A DNA stretch of 64,000 nt from Mesobacillus sp. S13 (lineage in GTDB: Bacteria; Bacillota; Bacilli; Bacillales; Cytobacillaceae). The DNA lies in NCBI RefSeq assembly GCF_020422885.1, contig NZ_CP084622.1:2003001-2067000 (forward strand), written 5' to 3'. The notes beneath the pieces are model-generated. The model was not told where the DNA came from. It saw only the letters and a program-made list of their open reading frames with translations, and made no database searches. Positions 53,648-62,493 of the stretch are shown here, one piece after another; the first letter of the stretch is position 1, and every line of letters begins with the position of its first letter. A program made the translations under genes and the position numbers.

Positions 53648-53660
53648 GGGGGGGAGAAAT

Positions 53661-54572
53661 ATGAGTGAGATTACGCTGTCTGTAAAAGGGCTGAAAAAGA
53701 CAATCAGCAAAAAGGAGATCATCAAAGGAATAGACTTTGATTTGAAACGAGGCGAGGTCTTTGGCTTCCTTGGTCCGAATGGTGCTGGCAAAACGACGAC
53801 CATACGGATGCTTGTGGGCTTGATCAAACCGAGTTCGGGTACGATCGAGATTGGCGGCTACAATGTCCGGAAGAATTTTACGAAAGCGATGGAGCAGATG
53901 GGGTGTATCGTCGAAAATCCTGAGCTCTATTCCTACCTGACTGGCTGGGAGAATCTCGAGCATTTTGCGAGGATGCTTCCTGAAGTGGACCGGAAGCATA
54001 TGGATTATGTGGTGGAGCTTGTAAGATTGGAAGAGCGGATTCATGATCCTGTGAGGACCTATTCTCTTGGGATGCGGCAAAGATTGGGAATCGCACAGGC
54101 ATTGCTTGGAAAACCTAAAGTTTTGATTCTGGATGAACCTACAAATGGATTGGATCCAATGGGGATTAGGGAGATGCGTAATTTCATTCGTTATCTGGCT
54201 GAAGAAGAAGGGTTGACTGTACTGGTGTCAAGCCATCTCTTGAGTGAAATCCAATTGATGTGTGATCGGGTCGCAATTATTTCAAAGGGTTCCGTTATCA
54301 AAGTGGATTATGTTGATAACCTATTGGCACTTCAGGAAAAAGTCATCTGGCAAGCGGAACCACGTGACTTGGCAAAGGAGATTTTAGCTGGAGTCACAAC
54401 AGTTTCGGATGGGCCTGACGATTCATTGGTGACGCCTTATATTGAAAACGAAGCAGCGAATTGGAACCGGATGCTGATTGAAAAGGGTATCCAGGTGAAC
54501 GAAATGAACCGCAAATTGCCTGCACTTGAAGACCTTTTCCTCGAACTGACTGGAGGTGAGTCAATTGATTAA
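53661..54572 (+). CDS. ABC transporter ATP-binding protein
   Basis: 303 residues. Walker A FLGPNGAGKTTT, Q-loop, signature YSLGMRQRLGIAQALL, Walker B VLILDEPTNGLDP, switch His in VLVSSHLLSE. The type (about 300 residues with a C-terminal extension) is that of two-gene exporters such as those for bacteriocin or envelope-stress responses. Its stop overlaps the permease start by 8 bases. Confidence 0.93.
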   Translation: MSEITLSVKGLKKTISKKEIIKGIDFDLKRGEVFGFLGPNGAGKTTTIRMLVGLIKPSSGTIEIGGYNVRKNFTKAMEQMGCIVENPELYSYLTGWENLEHFARMLPEVDRKHMDYVVELVRLEERIHDPVRTYSLGMRQRLGIAQALLGKPKVLILDEPTNGLDPMGIREMRNFIRYLAEEEGLTVLVSSHLLSEIQLMCDRVAIISKGSVIKVDYVDNLLALQEKVIWQAEPRDLAKEILAGVTTVSDGPDDSLVTPYIENEAANWNRMLIEKGIQVNEMNRKLPALEDLFLELTGGESID

Positions 54573-55545
54573 CCTGGTCAGGAACGAAATGCTGAAGATT
54601 GTCCGTAAAAAAAGAATCCTGGTTGTAGCCGGAATCATTGCAGTGCTCGTAGCACTTTTTACATACTCTCAATACAGGGAAATTGAAAGAAGGCTCGAAC
54701 GCTTTGGGGATGTTGATTGGCGGACGACCCTCCAGCAGCAAATCATCGATACACAAAACCGGATTACAAGCAGCGGGATTTCCGATGAGTGGAAAAGCGA
54801 ACTGCAGCTGCGAATCCAACAGCAGCAATATTACCTTGATAACAATGTGAATCCGATGGAGCCGGGTGCGCCAAGCTTTGCGAGGGTGTTTGCAGAGCAT
54901 TCCATCAATCTGTTCCTGCCCTTGATGATCATGGTCGTTGCGGCTGATATTGTTTCCTCAGAACGAAGCGCAGGCACGGTAAAACTTTTGCTCACACGAC
55001 CGGTCAAGCGCTGGAAGATCTTGATGAGCAAATACATCACCTTGGTTTTATCCGTCTCGATCATCGTTCTCCTGTTTGGGCTTCTGTCCTACTTGATCTC
55101 TGGAATCATTTTTGGCTACCAAGGATGGTCGGCCCCTGTGATAACTGGGTTCAATGTCGTAGGGAATGAGCTGAATACAAATGCCGTCCAGATGATTCCT
55201 CAGTGGCAGTATTTGTTGATGGAGTTCAGCTTGGTGTGGTTTGTCGCACTAATTGTCGGGACGATTACATTTATGTTATCTGTTTTGATCCGCAATACAC
55301 CAGCAGGAATGGGCGTCATGCTCGCCGCGCTGATTTCAGGAGCCATTCTTAGCAATATGGTCTCCTCCTGGGAACAAGCAAAATACTTGTTCATGATCAA
55401 CCTCAATCTTACAGGCTACCTTTCTGGCCAGGCACCGCCAATTGAAGGAATGACGCTCGGGTTCTCACTCGTGATATTGACCATTTGGGGATTGGCTGCA
55501 TTAATTGTTTCGTTTGCTGTGTTTATCAGGCAGGATATATATTAA
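54565..55545 (+). CDS. ABC transporter permease (ABC-2 type)
   Basis: 326 residues from TTG 54565, 8 bases after GGAGG. N-terminal helix with cytoplasmic tail (MINLVRNEMLKIVRKKRILV), a long extracellular or loop part (about 45-110), then five hydrophobic segments. SSERSAGTVKLLLTRPVKRW is the coupling-helix motif of ABC-2 permeases. Partner of the preceding ATPase; substrate unknown. Confidence 0.9.
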   Translation: MINLVRNEMLKIVRKKRILVVAGIIAVLVALFTYSQYREIERRLERFGDVDWRTTLQQQIIDTQNRITSSGISDEWKSELQLRIQQQQYYLDNNVNPMEPGAPSFARVFAEHSINLFLPLMIMVVAADIVSSERSAGTVKLLLTRPVKRWKILMSKYITLVLSVSIIVLLFGLLSYLISGIIFGYQGWSAPVITGFNVVGNELNTNAVQMIPQWQYLLMEFSLVWFVALIVGTITFMLSVLIRNTPAGMGVMLAALISGAILSNMVSSWEQAKYLFMINLNLTGYLSGQAPPIEGMTLGFSLVILTIWGLAALIVSFAVFIRQDIY

Positions 55546-55553
55546 TATTTGTG

Positions 55554-55582
55554 AACCCTGGCCGGTTTTGGCCAGGGTTTTT
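55554..55582 (+). terminator. terminator of the SGNH-ABC operon
   Basis: AACCCTGGCC, loop GGTTTT, GGCCAGGGTT: perfect 10-bp stem with T run. Confidence 0.92.
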
Positions 55583-55634
55583 GATGATTTGAGGGATTTG
55601 GGAATCGTTTCAGCAGGTTGGAGAGAGTAAATTA

Positions 55635-55771
55635 ACGATCGTCTAAGGGTTAGGGAGGATCTATTAACGGTTGTGCCAGTTTTTTTAACGGTTGGAGAAA
55701 ATATATTAACGGTTGCGGCAGATTTATATACGGTTAGGAAGAATTTATATACGGTTGGAGTGAATTTTAGA
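55635..55771. repeat. 21-bp tandem array (ACGGTT type)
   Basis: ACGGTT begins at 55667, 55688, 55709, 55730 and 55751: four exact 21-bp steps, usually as TTAACGGTTG or TATACGGTTG followed by 11 variable AT-rich bases. A degenerate ACGATC copy lies at 55635. Intergenic, after a terminator and before a gene on the same strand. The rest of the 378-bp gap (55546-55923) holds no gene. Not related in sequence to the 52-bp arrays. Confidence 0.9.
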
Positions 55772-55923
55772 TTGGTAGAATTTTTTTCATGGGAAAACCA
55801 GGTAATGATGATTTAATACCAGTTAACACCAATTACCACTGAAATCATACAAGTTGTTTTCAATTTCGTTAAAGTATGAAACTTTTTACGGAAAACAACG
55901 TATTTAAAACCGAGGTGAGGAGC

Positions 55924-56088
55924 ATGCTCAAAATCAAGCCGCAGTGCTGTGTTTGCAAGAAGGAAATTCAACCGAATGAAGAGGTTTTCGTTAAAATGAG
56001 GTACCCTGAAACCAAGGGAATGACGGAAATCAAAGCATTTATCCAGTATCAAGGGAAAATATTCTGCAATGATTGTTTGAATAAGTAA
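55924..56088 (+). CDS. small zinc-ribbon-like protein (54 aa)
   Basis: ATG 55924, with GGTGAGGAGC upstream; an earlier in-frame ATG lacks a site. CCVCKKEI near the start and CNDCLNK at the end form a CxxC...CxxC metal site around EVFVKMRYPETKGMTEIKAF. Similar small Bacillus proteins are sometimes misnamed as iron-hydroxamate transporters. Function unknown. Confidence 0.72.
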   Translation: MLKIKPQCCVCKKEIQPNEEVFVKMRYPETKGMTEIKAFIQYQGKIFCNDCLNK

Positions 56089-56108
56089 TCATACGGGAGG
56101 AACCGGGG

Positions 56109-56285
56109 ATGTTTGTAGAAAAACGGTCAGAAAAGAGAAGGAAAAAGAAGTATGATGGAAGCTATACTTTTTGGGATTTCGTTTTTGATATTCTTTTTTA
56201 TATTCCTGAATTGATTTTTCTGCCGTTCCGACTGGTTTTCTATCTATTCAGATTCCTTGCGAGATCAATATTTGACGGCATATAA
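56109..56285 (+). CDS. small membrane protein (58 aa)
   Basis: ATG with GGGAGG upstream. Basic N-terminus (EKRSEKRRKKKYDG) followed by a hydrophobic, aromatic-rich segment (WDFVFDILFYIPELIFLPF), ending RSIFDGI. No family recognised. Follows the zinc-ribbon gene by 20 bp. A bidirectional terminator begins at the stop codon. Confidence 0.65.
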   Translation: MFVEKRSEKRRKKKYDGSYTFWDFVFDILFYIPELIFLPFRLVFYLFRFLARSIFDGI

Positions 56286-56316
56286 AAATCCTGCGACGCT
56301 AAATTCGCAGGATTTT
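56285..56316. terminator. bidirectional terminator
   Basis: AAAATCCTGCGA and TCGCAGGATTTT: perfect 12-bp stem between convergent genes. Confidence 0.92.
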
Positions 56317-56322
56317 CTGTAA

Positions 56323-57735
56323 CTATAGCTTCCTAGCCCTGAAATTGTTTTGGAGCACGGGCCAATTCTGCGGGAAGGAAGGCCCTAGCACCCAGTAGCT
56401 TACACCGCGAAGCCCATATTCTTTTGCGGTATCGTATTTGGCCTGGACGCTCCTTGCGTCTTCGTACCATACCTCATGCTGTTGGCCGTCTGAGTCGGTG
56501 TAGCGGAAGAATGGTGACTGATAGGTATCATGGTATTGGATGTTGACTCCCTGTTGTGCCGCGAGTTCGACGGCTCCTTTTGGGCTGACGGTCCGGGCGT
56601 AGGTACCCTGTACCCATGGTATTCTCCAGTCCCTTCCATAAAGCGGTACACCCATCATGATTTTATCTCGCGGAATGGCTGTTACGGCATAGTCCAATAC
56701 TTTCCTTACTTCATTAAGCGGTGCAATTGCCCATGGCCTTCCGCCGGACCAGCCCCATTCATATGTCATGATAACGACAAAGTCAACAATCTCACCATGC
56801 GCTTCGTAATCGTGTGCCTCATATAGAAGCCCTTCCTGATCGGCTCTTTGCTTTGGAGCAAGTGCAGTCGAAACGGTATAGCCTTCCGGATGCATAATGC
56901 CAACCGCTTTTCGCAAAAAATTGTTATAGTTTTCTCGGTCCTCAGGATAAACGTATTCGAAGTCGATATTCAATCCGGTATAGCCTTTTTCCTTCATTTT
57001 AACGAGAATATTGTTTAACAAAGTATCCTGGACGCCTGGATTCCGCAGGATGTCGGCTGCCCGGTCTGAGCTGAACGAGCCGTCCGCTTCGTTTGTGATT
57101 GTGAGCAATGGTGAGGTGTTGGTCATTTTTGCCCCCTGAAGGACCAATGTATCCTGAAGGGTAAGGAGTGACCCGTCTTCACCGACTTTATATGAAAAAG
57201 GAGAAAGGTACGTGAAATGGTGTCCTCGTGACAGGACATCTCTTCGCCCTGTTTCACTCATTCTTGTAATATAGGCATTAACTTCAATGGTAGGTTTTGC
57301 AGGCGCGGGAATACGTAAAACAAATCCTGGATAAATGAGAGAAGGATTCGAAATATTATTAGCTTCTGTGATTTGGTTAATACTCACCCCATACCGCTGC
57401 GAAATCGCCCATAATGTCTCCCCAGAATTAACGGTGTGGCTTAAGTAAGGCAGTTCAAGCATTTGGCCTACGAAAATCATGGCAGAATCTGCAATGTTAT
57501 TGTAGCTTGCAATCTCCTGTACGGTAACTCCATAGCGAGAGGCAATGGCCCATAAACTGTCACCTTGCTGGACGACATATTCCCGATTATTTTCAGGTAT
57601 TACGAGCGATTGACCGACCACCAACACATTTGGATTATCGAGTTCATTCACTAGAATGATTTGGTTGATTGTTGTTTGATATCCCTGGGCAAGTCTCCAA
57701 AGAGTATCTCCTGGTCTAACGACATGTATTTTCAT
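56323..57735 (-). CDS. sleL: SleL-type spore peptidoglycan hydrolase (three LysM plus GH18)
   Basis: 470 residues. Three LysM modules at about 2-47, 52-95 and 98-142 (VRPGDTLWRLAQGY, VQQGDSLWAIASRY, VNSGETLWAISQRY), then a GH18 domain whose catalytic region is YTGLNIDFEYV with the acid Glu. SleL/YaaH enzymes remove N-acetylglucosamine from cortex fragments during germination. SleL proteins I know have two LysM modules, so three is an extension. ATG with AAGGGG upstream. The GH18 core lacks the second Asp of the full DxxDxDxE pattern but retains Asp-x-Glu. Confidence 0.9.
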   Translation of the reverse strand: MKIHVVRPGDTLWRLAQGYQTTINQIILVNELDNPNVLVVGQSLVIPENNREYVVQQGDSLWAIASRYGVTVQEIASYNNIADSAMIFVGQMLELPYLSHTVNSGETLWAISQRYGVSINQITEANNISNPSLIYPGFVLRIPAPAKPTIEVNAYITRMSETGRRDVLSRGHHFTYLSPFSYKVGEDGSLLTLQDTLVLQGAKMTNTSPLLTITNEADGSFSSDRAADILRNPGVQDTLLNNILVKMKEKGYTGLNIDFEYVYPEDRENYNNFLRKAVGIMHPEGYTVSTALAPKQRADQEGLLYEAHDYEAHGEIVDFVVIMTYEWGWSGGRPWAIAPLNEVRKVLDYAVTAIPRDKIMMGVPLYGRDWRIPWVQGTYARTVSPKGAVELAAQQGVNIQYHDTYQSPFFRYTDSDGQQHEVWYEDARSVQAKYDTAKEYGLRGVSYWVLGPSFPQNWPVLQNNFRARKL

Positions 57736-57898
57736 AGTAAATCAGCCCCTTAGTAATACTACCTCTTAACATCATATGCTGCAAAAAGATGTCCTATTTT
57801 CGGTGATTAAAATTCAGAAAATTAAGAAATAGGGTATGCATTTTCTCTATTTCGTATATAATAGGTAGAAAACTATAAAGATTAAAGGGGAAAATGGT

Positions 57899-58267
57899 AT
57901 GGTTACGTACGGCACTTTTTTACTTTTAGTAGAAGAGGCGGAGAAATTGAACTGCAAAGTGATTTATGACTCTAAGAAGAAAATCAATTTTAACCCAAAC
58001 ATGTCCATAACGATTCCATTATCGACCACGCTGGAAAATGTATATGCCTTTGCTCACGAGATTGGCCATTGTATTGATTTTGTCAATGACGAGCTCGACT
58101 ATGAAAAATGGCTGAATGACTGGTCTTATCGGATAACGGCAGAAATGAGCGCATGGGTACATGCCTATAAAATACTTAAGAAGTTGAATGTACCACTGGA
58201 TGGGTGGAAGGATCATGTTGATTCCAAGCTCTCGACTTATTTTAAATATCATGAAGTGATTGCATAG
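57899..58267 (+). CDS. putative HExxH metalloprotease (122 aa)
   Basis: A short protein with FAHEIGHCIDF (HExxH zinc motif, about residues 52-57) and later AEMSAWVHAY, whose Glu could be the third ligand, as in ImmA/IrrE-like peptidases. No membrane segment. It may act on a regulator or on cell-wall proteins. AAAGGGG upstream of the ATG. Family name not certain. Confidence 0.72.
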   Translation: MVTYGTFLLLVEEAEKLNCKVIYDSKKKINFNPNMSITIPLSTTLENVYAFAHEIGHCIDFVNDELDYEKWLNDWSYRITAEMSAWVHAYKILKKLNVPLDGWKDHVDSKLSTYFKYHEVIA

Positions 58268-58290
58268 ACTGGCTCAGGCCAGTTTTTTTA
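58268..58290 (+). terminator. terminator after the metalloprotease-like gene
   Basis: ACTGGC, loop TCAG, GCCAGT and a T run, starting 1 base after the stop. Confidence 0.8.
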
Positions 58291-58316
58291 ATGAAAAAAT
58301 AAATTTCTCTAGTTTG

Positions 58317-58339
58317 CGAACGTTTGTTCGGGATATAAT
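58317..58339 (+). promoter_or_regulatory. LexA (SOS) box and -10 before the YolD-like gene
   Basis: CGAACGTTTGTTCG at 58317-58330 fits the Bacillus LexA operator CGAACRNRYGTTCG at 13 of 14 positions, and TATAAT follows at 58334-58339. The operator lies directly upstream of the -10 and would block the promoter until DNA damage. YolD-like genes are commonly SOS-controlled. Confidence 0.8.
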
Positions 58340-58370
58340 AACGTTAAGTACTCCCGAAAGGATGGTCAGC

Positions 58371-58709
58371 ATGAGAATACGAGACAGAGGAAAGCTGAAA
58401 TTTATGCCTGCTCACTTTATGCCGGAACATCGGGCATTATTGAGGAAACTAGCGCGTGATGAGCTGCGGCAGCCACGGCCGTTGCTGGATGAATACGAAA
58501 TTCAGGAGTTTGAAAATCGGATTTGCAGCGCGATGGAATATACATACAAAGTGAAAATCACGAAGTGGGATGATGGATTTACATATGAAGAAAAAGGCCA
58601 TGTCCATTATCTTGATCCAATAAGGAAGGAGGTACGGATGGTGACAGATGATCGTTCGGTAATTGTATTTAAATTCGAAGACATCATTGCTGTATCAGTT
58701 ATTGATTAA
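58371..58709 (+). CDS. YolD-like family protein
   Basis: 112 residues from ATG 58371, with AAAGGA upstream. IRDRGKLKFMPAHFMPEHRA, RPLLDEYEIQEFE and a C-terminal beta-rich part (GHVHYLDPIRKEVRMV) match YolD-like proteins, which often sit beside UvrX/DinB-type polymerases. No polymerase gene is next to this one. A LexA box in its promoter supports a DNA-damage role. Confidence 0.87.
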   Translation: MRIRDRGKLKFMPAHFMPEHRALLRKLARDELRQPRPLLDEYEIQEFENRICSAMEYTYKVKITKWDDGFTYEEKGHVHYLDPIRKEVRMVTDDRSVIVFKFEDIIAVSVID

Positions 58710-58831
58710 GTTTTCTCAATAACCATTTCAAAAGTTTTGTGGCAATGCTCTTCATTTGAGCGTGCCAAAATTCTCGAAGCAACGACTTAAAAATCCTCCT
58801 AAAAGGGTAAAATCATCTAGAGGTGAAATCA

Positions 58832-59497
58832 ATGAATGAAAAGCAAATAGTTGGCGAAAAGGCGGCTGAATACATAAAAGACGGCATGATTGTAGGACTG
58901 GGAACAGGATCGACCGCTTATTATACAATCAAAAAATTGGGCGAGTTAGTGAGAAATGGGATAAACATTAAAGGGATTCCAACATCAGAACAAACCGCTG
59001 TATTAGCAGTGGAGCATGGTATTCCGCTTGCGGATTTTAAGAATGTGAAACGGATAGATGTCGCAATTGATGGAGCGGATCAGGTAGACACTAAATTGAA
59101 CTTGATTAAAGGCGGTGGGGGGGCACTGTTAAGGGAAAAAATTATTGCCAATGCTGCTTCTGCTTTTATTGTCATTGCAGATTCATCAAAAAGAGCAGAG
59201 AGGTTAGGTGCTTTCCCGCTTCCGGTTGAGATCGTAAAGTTCGGAGCAGAAGTGACCTGTGAAAGAATCGCAGAGCTTGGCTGCCAACCGAAATTAAGAT
59301 TAAATGTGGACAAGCCATTCATTACGGACAATGGGAATTATATTCTCGATTGCGATTTTAAGCAGATTGAATCACCTGAGGAGCTGGAAAATCAGCTAAA
59401 TATGATACCTGGCGTGGTTGAAAATGGTTTGTTTGTCAATATGGCGAAAAGGCTGATCACGATTGAAAATGGCGAGCTTGTTGAAAAAACAAAATGA
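58832..59497 (+). CDS. rpiA: ribose-5-phosphate isomerase A
   Basis: 221 residues from ATG 58832, after AGAGGTGA. VGLGTGSTAYY (substrate phosphate loop), IDGADQVD (catalytic Asp), KGGGGALLREKI (Lys and catalytic Glu). Interconverts ribose-5-P and ribulose-5-P in the pentose phosphate pathway. Normal length. Closed by a terminator. Confidence 0.96.
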   Translation: MNEKQIVGEKAAEYIKDGMIVGLGTGSTAYYTIKKLGELVRNGINIKGIPTSEQTAVLAVEHGIPLADFKNVKRIDVAIDGADQVDTKLNLIKGGGGALLREKIIANAASAFIVIADSSKRAERLGAFPLPVEIVKFGAEVTCERIAELGCQPKLRLNVDKPFITDNGNYILDCDFKQIESPEELENQLNMIPGVVENGLFVNMAKRLITIENGELVEKTK

Positions 59498-59503
59498 ATT
59501 TTT

Positions 59504-59537
59504 AGCGGTGCTTCTGGTTTTTGAAGTGCCGTTTTTT
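59504..59537 (+). terminator. terminator after rpiA
   Basis: AGCGGTGCTTC and GAAGTGCCGTT pair with two wobble positions, followed by a T run. Confidence 0.75.
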
Positions 59538-59609
59538 CTTTATGGAAAGGGGAATGGTACCAGGTTATAGAATTACAATGTAGATTAATATTTGGAGGAG
59601 CTGTCGAGA

Positions 59610-60287
59610 TTGAGAGATTACAGTATAAAAACATATGAAGAAGCGGTTCAGATTATTGAAGAGGTTGGCTTTCTCCCACTGGCTCCATTGGTACCTGATT
59701 ACCACGCGCTTAATACAATTACTGTTCCGGAGTCATGGCATTCAGATACAGAATATGATCCGTGGATTTGGCGTACAAGATTTGCGGTTGAAGGTGTCGC
59801 AGGCTATGGAAAGTTCATTAAGAAAAAATCTGTTCTGATTTCACGTGATTTACTTCCATATTTTAAGGCTGTCCTAGGCAGTTATGAAAAAGTTGAAGTA
59901 CGATACCAAAAAGGAAATGTATCGAGAGAAGCGTTGGCTCTTTACCGATCCATTAGTGAAGAAGGGGTCATAGATACAAGAGAGTTGAGGACTCTGGCGG
60001 GCTTAAGGGAGAAAGAGCACAAAAAGGTGTTTGACAATGCTCTATTGGAACTGCAGGGAACGATGGATATTGTCATTTCAGGAACCAAGAAAAAGACAAA
60101 TGCGGAAGGCGAAAAGAATGGCTGGAGCAGCACATCCTTTGAAACCTACGATTCTTGGGCAAGCAGAAATGAAATTGAAATGATGACGGTGGAAAAGGAA
60201 AAGGCAAGAGAATACCTTTTAAATCACTTTCAAACCGTTGCCAGTGAAAACTCCGTAAAGAAGCTGAAGAAAATACTGGGGGAATGA
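59610..60287 (+). CDS. AlkZ-related winged-helix protein
   Basis: About 225 residues from TTG 59610 (MRDYSIKTYEEAV), with GGAGGAG upstream; TTG 59592 overlaps that site. VGFLPLAPLVPDYHALNTIT, DPWIWRTRFAVEGVAGYGKF, GVIDTRELRTLAGLREKEHK, LQGTMDIVISG and GEKNGWSSTSFE resemble the AlkZ-related proteins, named for similarity to the interstrand-crosslink glycosylase family. DNA repair activity is not shown here. It overlaps the next gene slightly, suggesting an operon with the isochorismatase. Confidence 0.75.
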   Translation: MRDYSIKTYEEAVQIIEEVGFLPLAPLVPDYHALNTITVPESWHSDTEYDPWIWRTRFAVEGVAGYGKFIKKKSVLISRDLLPYFKAVLGSYEKVEVRYQKGNVSREALALYRSISEEGVIDTRELRTLAGLREKEHKKVFDNALLELQGTMDIVISGTKKKTNAEGEKNGWSSTSFETYDSWASRNEIEMMTVEKEKAREYLLNHFQTVASENSVKKLKKILGE

Positions 60288-60289
60288 AA

Positions 60290-60814
60290 ATGATAAACAA
60301 AGCATTAGTAATCATTGACGTTCAAAACGGAATGTTTCAGGAAGGAGAAGCAGTTTTCAATGGAGAGGAGCTGCTGAAAGGGATCAAAGCGCTAATAACT
60401 AAGGCCCGTTCTGCTAAAATACCAGTTGTGTATATCCAACATAATGAAGAAGCAGGATATCCATTGGAAAGCGGAACATATGGCTGGCAAATCCATTCGG
60501 AAATTTGCCCAGCTGAGGGAGATAGGATTATTCAAAAAAACACACCGGACTCCTTTTTAAAAACAACGCTTGACCGAGAGTTGAAAAAAAAGGAGATTGA
60601 ACATCTCTATCTAGTTGGCATTCAAACGGAAGTTTGTGTAGATACAACATGCAGAAGCGCATTCAGTAAGGGATATAAGCTTACTTTGGTTTCCGAATTA
60701 CATAGCACGTGGCCCAGTGAAGAATTAACAGCCCAGCAAATCATTAGCCATTACAATAGAACATTGCGCTGGTTTGCAGATGTGCAATCTAGCCATGAGA
60801 TTCACTTCACTTGA
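60290..60814 (+). CDS. isochorismatase-family cysteine hydrolase
   Basis: 174 residues from ATG 60290, with GGGGGA 7 bases upstream. ALVIIDVQNGMF gives catalytic Asp10-region, VVYIQHNEE, KNTPDSFLKT gives Lys, and GIQTEVCVDTTCRSAFSKGY gives the nucleophile Cys. Members hydrolyse nicotinamide, N-carbamoylsarcosine-like or isochorismate-like bonds; substrate is unknown. Translationally close to the AlkZ-related gene. Confidence 0.9.
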   Translation: MINKALVIIDVQNGMFQEGEAVFNGEELLKGIKALITKARSAKIPVVYIQHNEEAGYPLESGTYGWQIHSEICPAEGDRIIQKNTPDSFLKTTLDRELKKKEIEHLYLVGIQTEVCVDTTCRSAFSKGYKLTLVSELHSTWPSEELTAQQIISHYNRTLRWFADVQSSHEIHFT

Positions 60815-60907
60815 GTGAAAAGGATTTGAATGGTAACAGATTTTAAGGATGTATATTTCTAGTGGGCAATAGATGAGTTTGAATCACATTGTGAAGGAGA
60901 GATGAAC

Positions 60908-61303
60908 GTGGGAATTCCTCAAAATCTTAGGATTGATTGCCCAAAAGATTGTGGTAATGCACCCAAAAAAGTGTTATTAAAGGAACTTACGGTTGCTCTG
61001 TTAACGAGAGATTATTCTTGCATGAACGAAAATATGGCAGATGACATTCGATGGCAGGTTGCTGGCGATAAGTGTATTTATGGAAAAGATGAGATCAGAG
61101 ATGCTTTTAATGAAAATATTAGCAAAGAGGTAATTCAGCTTCATATTCAAAACATTATCACACATGGTCCGACGGGTGCGGTAAATGGTTTCTTCGTATT
61201 TGATGATCATTCCAAACTATCTTTCTGCGATGTCTATACCTTTTCGAGTGCCGGAAAGAGTGCAAAAGTTAAAGAAATTATGTCATTCAGAGTAGAAGAA
61301 TAA
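60908..61303 (+). CDS. NTF2-like/SnoaL-type fold protein
   Basis: 131 residues from GTG 60908, 8 bases after AAGGAGAG. A typical NTF2-like layout: LLKELTVALLTRDYSCMNEN, then MADDIRWQVAGD, GKDEIRDAFNEN, then a beta strand region with FFVFDDHSKLSFCDVYTF. No catalytic residues can be named. Function unknown. Confidence 0.75.
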   Translation: MGIPQNLRIDCPKDCGNAPKKVLLKELTVALLTRDYSCMNENMADDIRWQVAGDKCIYGKDEIRDAFNENISKEVIQLHIQNIITHGPTGAVNGFFVFDDHSKLSFCDVYTFSSAGKSAKVKEIMSFRVEE

Positions 61304-61486
61304 CTGATGTATTAGTTTTTCTCTTTGATACGGGCTAATAATCCACTATGAGTACTCATACCAACTTATGAAGCAGGTGGACTCATGCAGGCTTAAAGAA
61401 ATTCTTTAGGCTATACTCGTGGAAGAATCATTAAGGAAAACCAGGCTTAAAAGCAGAATATATTTCTGAATAAGGGAGGGGCCGTT

Positions 61487-62401
61487 GTGGAAAAACAAAA
61501 TCTTCATCCTTTGATGTTCTTTGCGCTCGTTGTCGTTACCACTTTTCTCATGGGCTCTTCTTTTACCGTAGGCAAGATTGGGTTGAACTATGTCTCTCCA
61601 TTGTTATTGGTTGGTTTAAGATTCTCGATCGCCGGTTTGCTGATGGCGGTACTTGTCAGGAAAAGAATTAGGCCGGATAAGCTGGTTGATTGGGGAAGGA
61701 TTTTCATCATTGGTTTAATGCAGACTGCAGGGGTCATGGGCTGTATTTTCTTGAGTTTACGTACAATTACTGCTGGTGAGTCATCAATTTTAACCTTCAC
61801 CAATCCATTGATGGTTGTGATTATGGGGACGATTTTCCTGGGGATTCGATACAGGCTTCTTCAATGGGTTGGTGCAATTATAGGGTTCATCGGTGTATTC
61901 ATTACATTAGGTTTCCATTTGCAGCTGACAGTTGGTACACTTTTCGGTCTGGGGGCAGCTGTGTTTTGGTCCATCGGGACCATCCTGATCAAACAATGGG
62001 GCAGCCGCTTCAATGTTTGGGTGCTGACAGCTTATCAAATGCTCTTTGGAGGCATTATCCTCCTACTGATGGGAATTACGCTGGAAACACCGAAGCTGAC
62101 GATTACTCCGATTTCTATCTCAGTGATTTTATGGCTGGCAATCATGGCCTCGATTGTCCAGTTTGCCATTTGGTTTTACTTGATCAATCAGGGAGACCCT
62201 GGCAAGACGAGTGCTTTCTTGTTCCTGGCACCATTTTTCGGTGTGCTCACTGGCTGGGTACTGCTTAATGAGGTTGTCGAATGCCATGTTTATGCAGGCG
62301 GAGCACTGATTTTCACGGGCATTTTTCTGGTGAACTGGACATTTAAGAAAGCGAATCAGGAGTTTGGTATTGGCAAAGCTGCTAAATCAGTAAATGACTA
62401 G
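61487..62401 (+). CDS. EamA (DMT) family transporter
   Basis: 304 residues with ten hydrophobic helices in two EamA repeats; GLRFSIAGLLMAVLVRKRIR and ESSILTFTNPLMVVIMGTIF are in the first and PGKTSAFLFLAPFFGVLTGW is in the second. GTG start after GGGAGGGGC. Probably a metabolite exporter. Single gene. Confidence 0.9.
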   Translation: MEKQNLHPLMFFALVVVTTFLMGSSFTVGKIGLNYVSPLLLVGLRFSIAGLLMAVLVRKRIRPDKLVDWGRIFIIGLMQTAGVMGCIFLSLRTITAGESSILTFTNPLMVVIMGTIFLGIRYRLLQWVGAIIGFIGVFITLGFHLQLTVGTLFGLGAAVFWSIGTILIKQWGSRFNVWVLTAYQMLFGGIILLLMGITLETPKLTITPISISVILWLAIMASIVQFAIWFYLINQGDPGKTSAFLFLAPFFGVLTGWVLLNEVVECHVYAGGALIFTGIFLVNWTFKKANQEFGIGKAAKSVND

Positions 62402-62493
62402 GTTGTATTCGTAAACTTTCCTATTTAATGAGCGGGTCGAGGTGTATTTTATAAAAATGATTTTGCTGGCGTTTAAAAGGAGTAATGTTCAGG

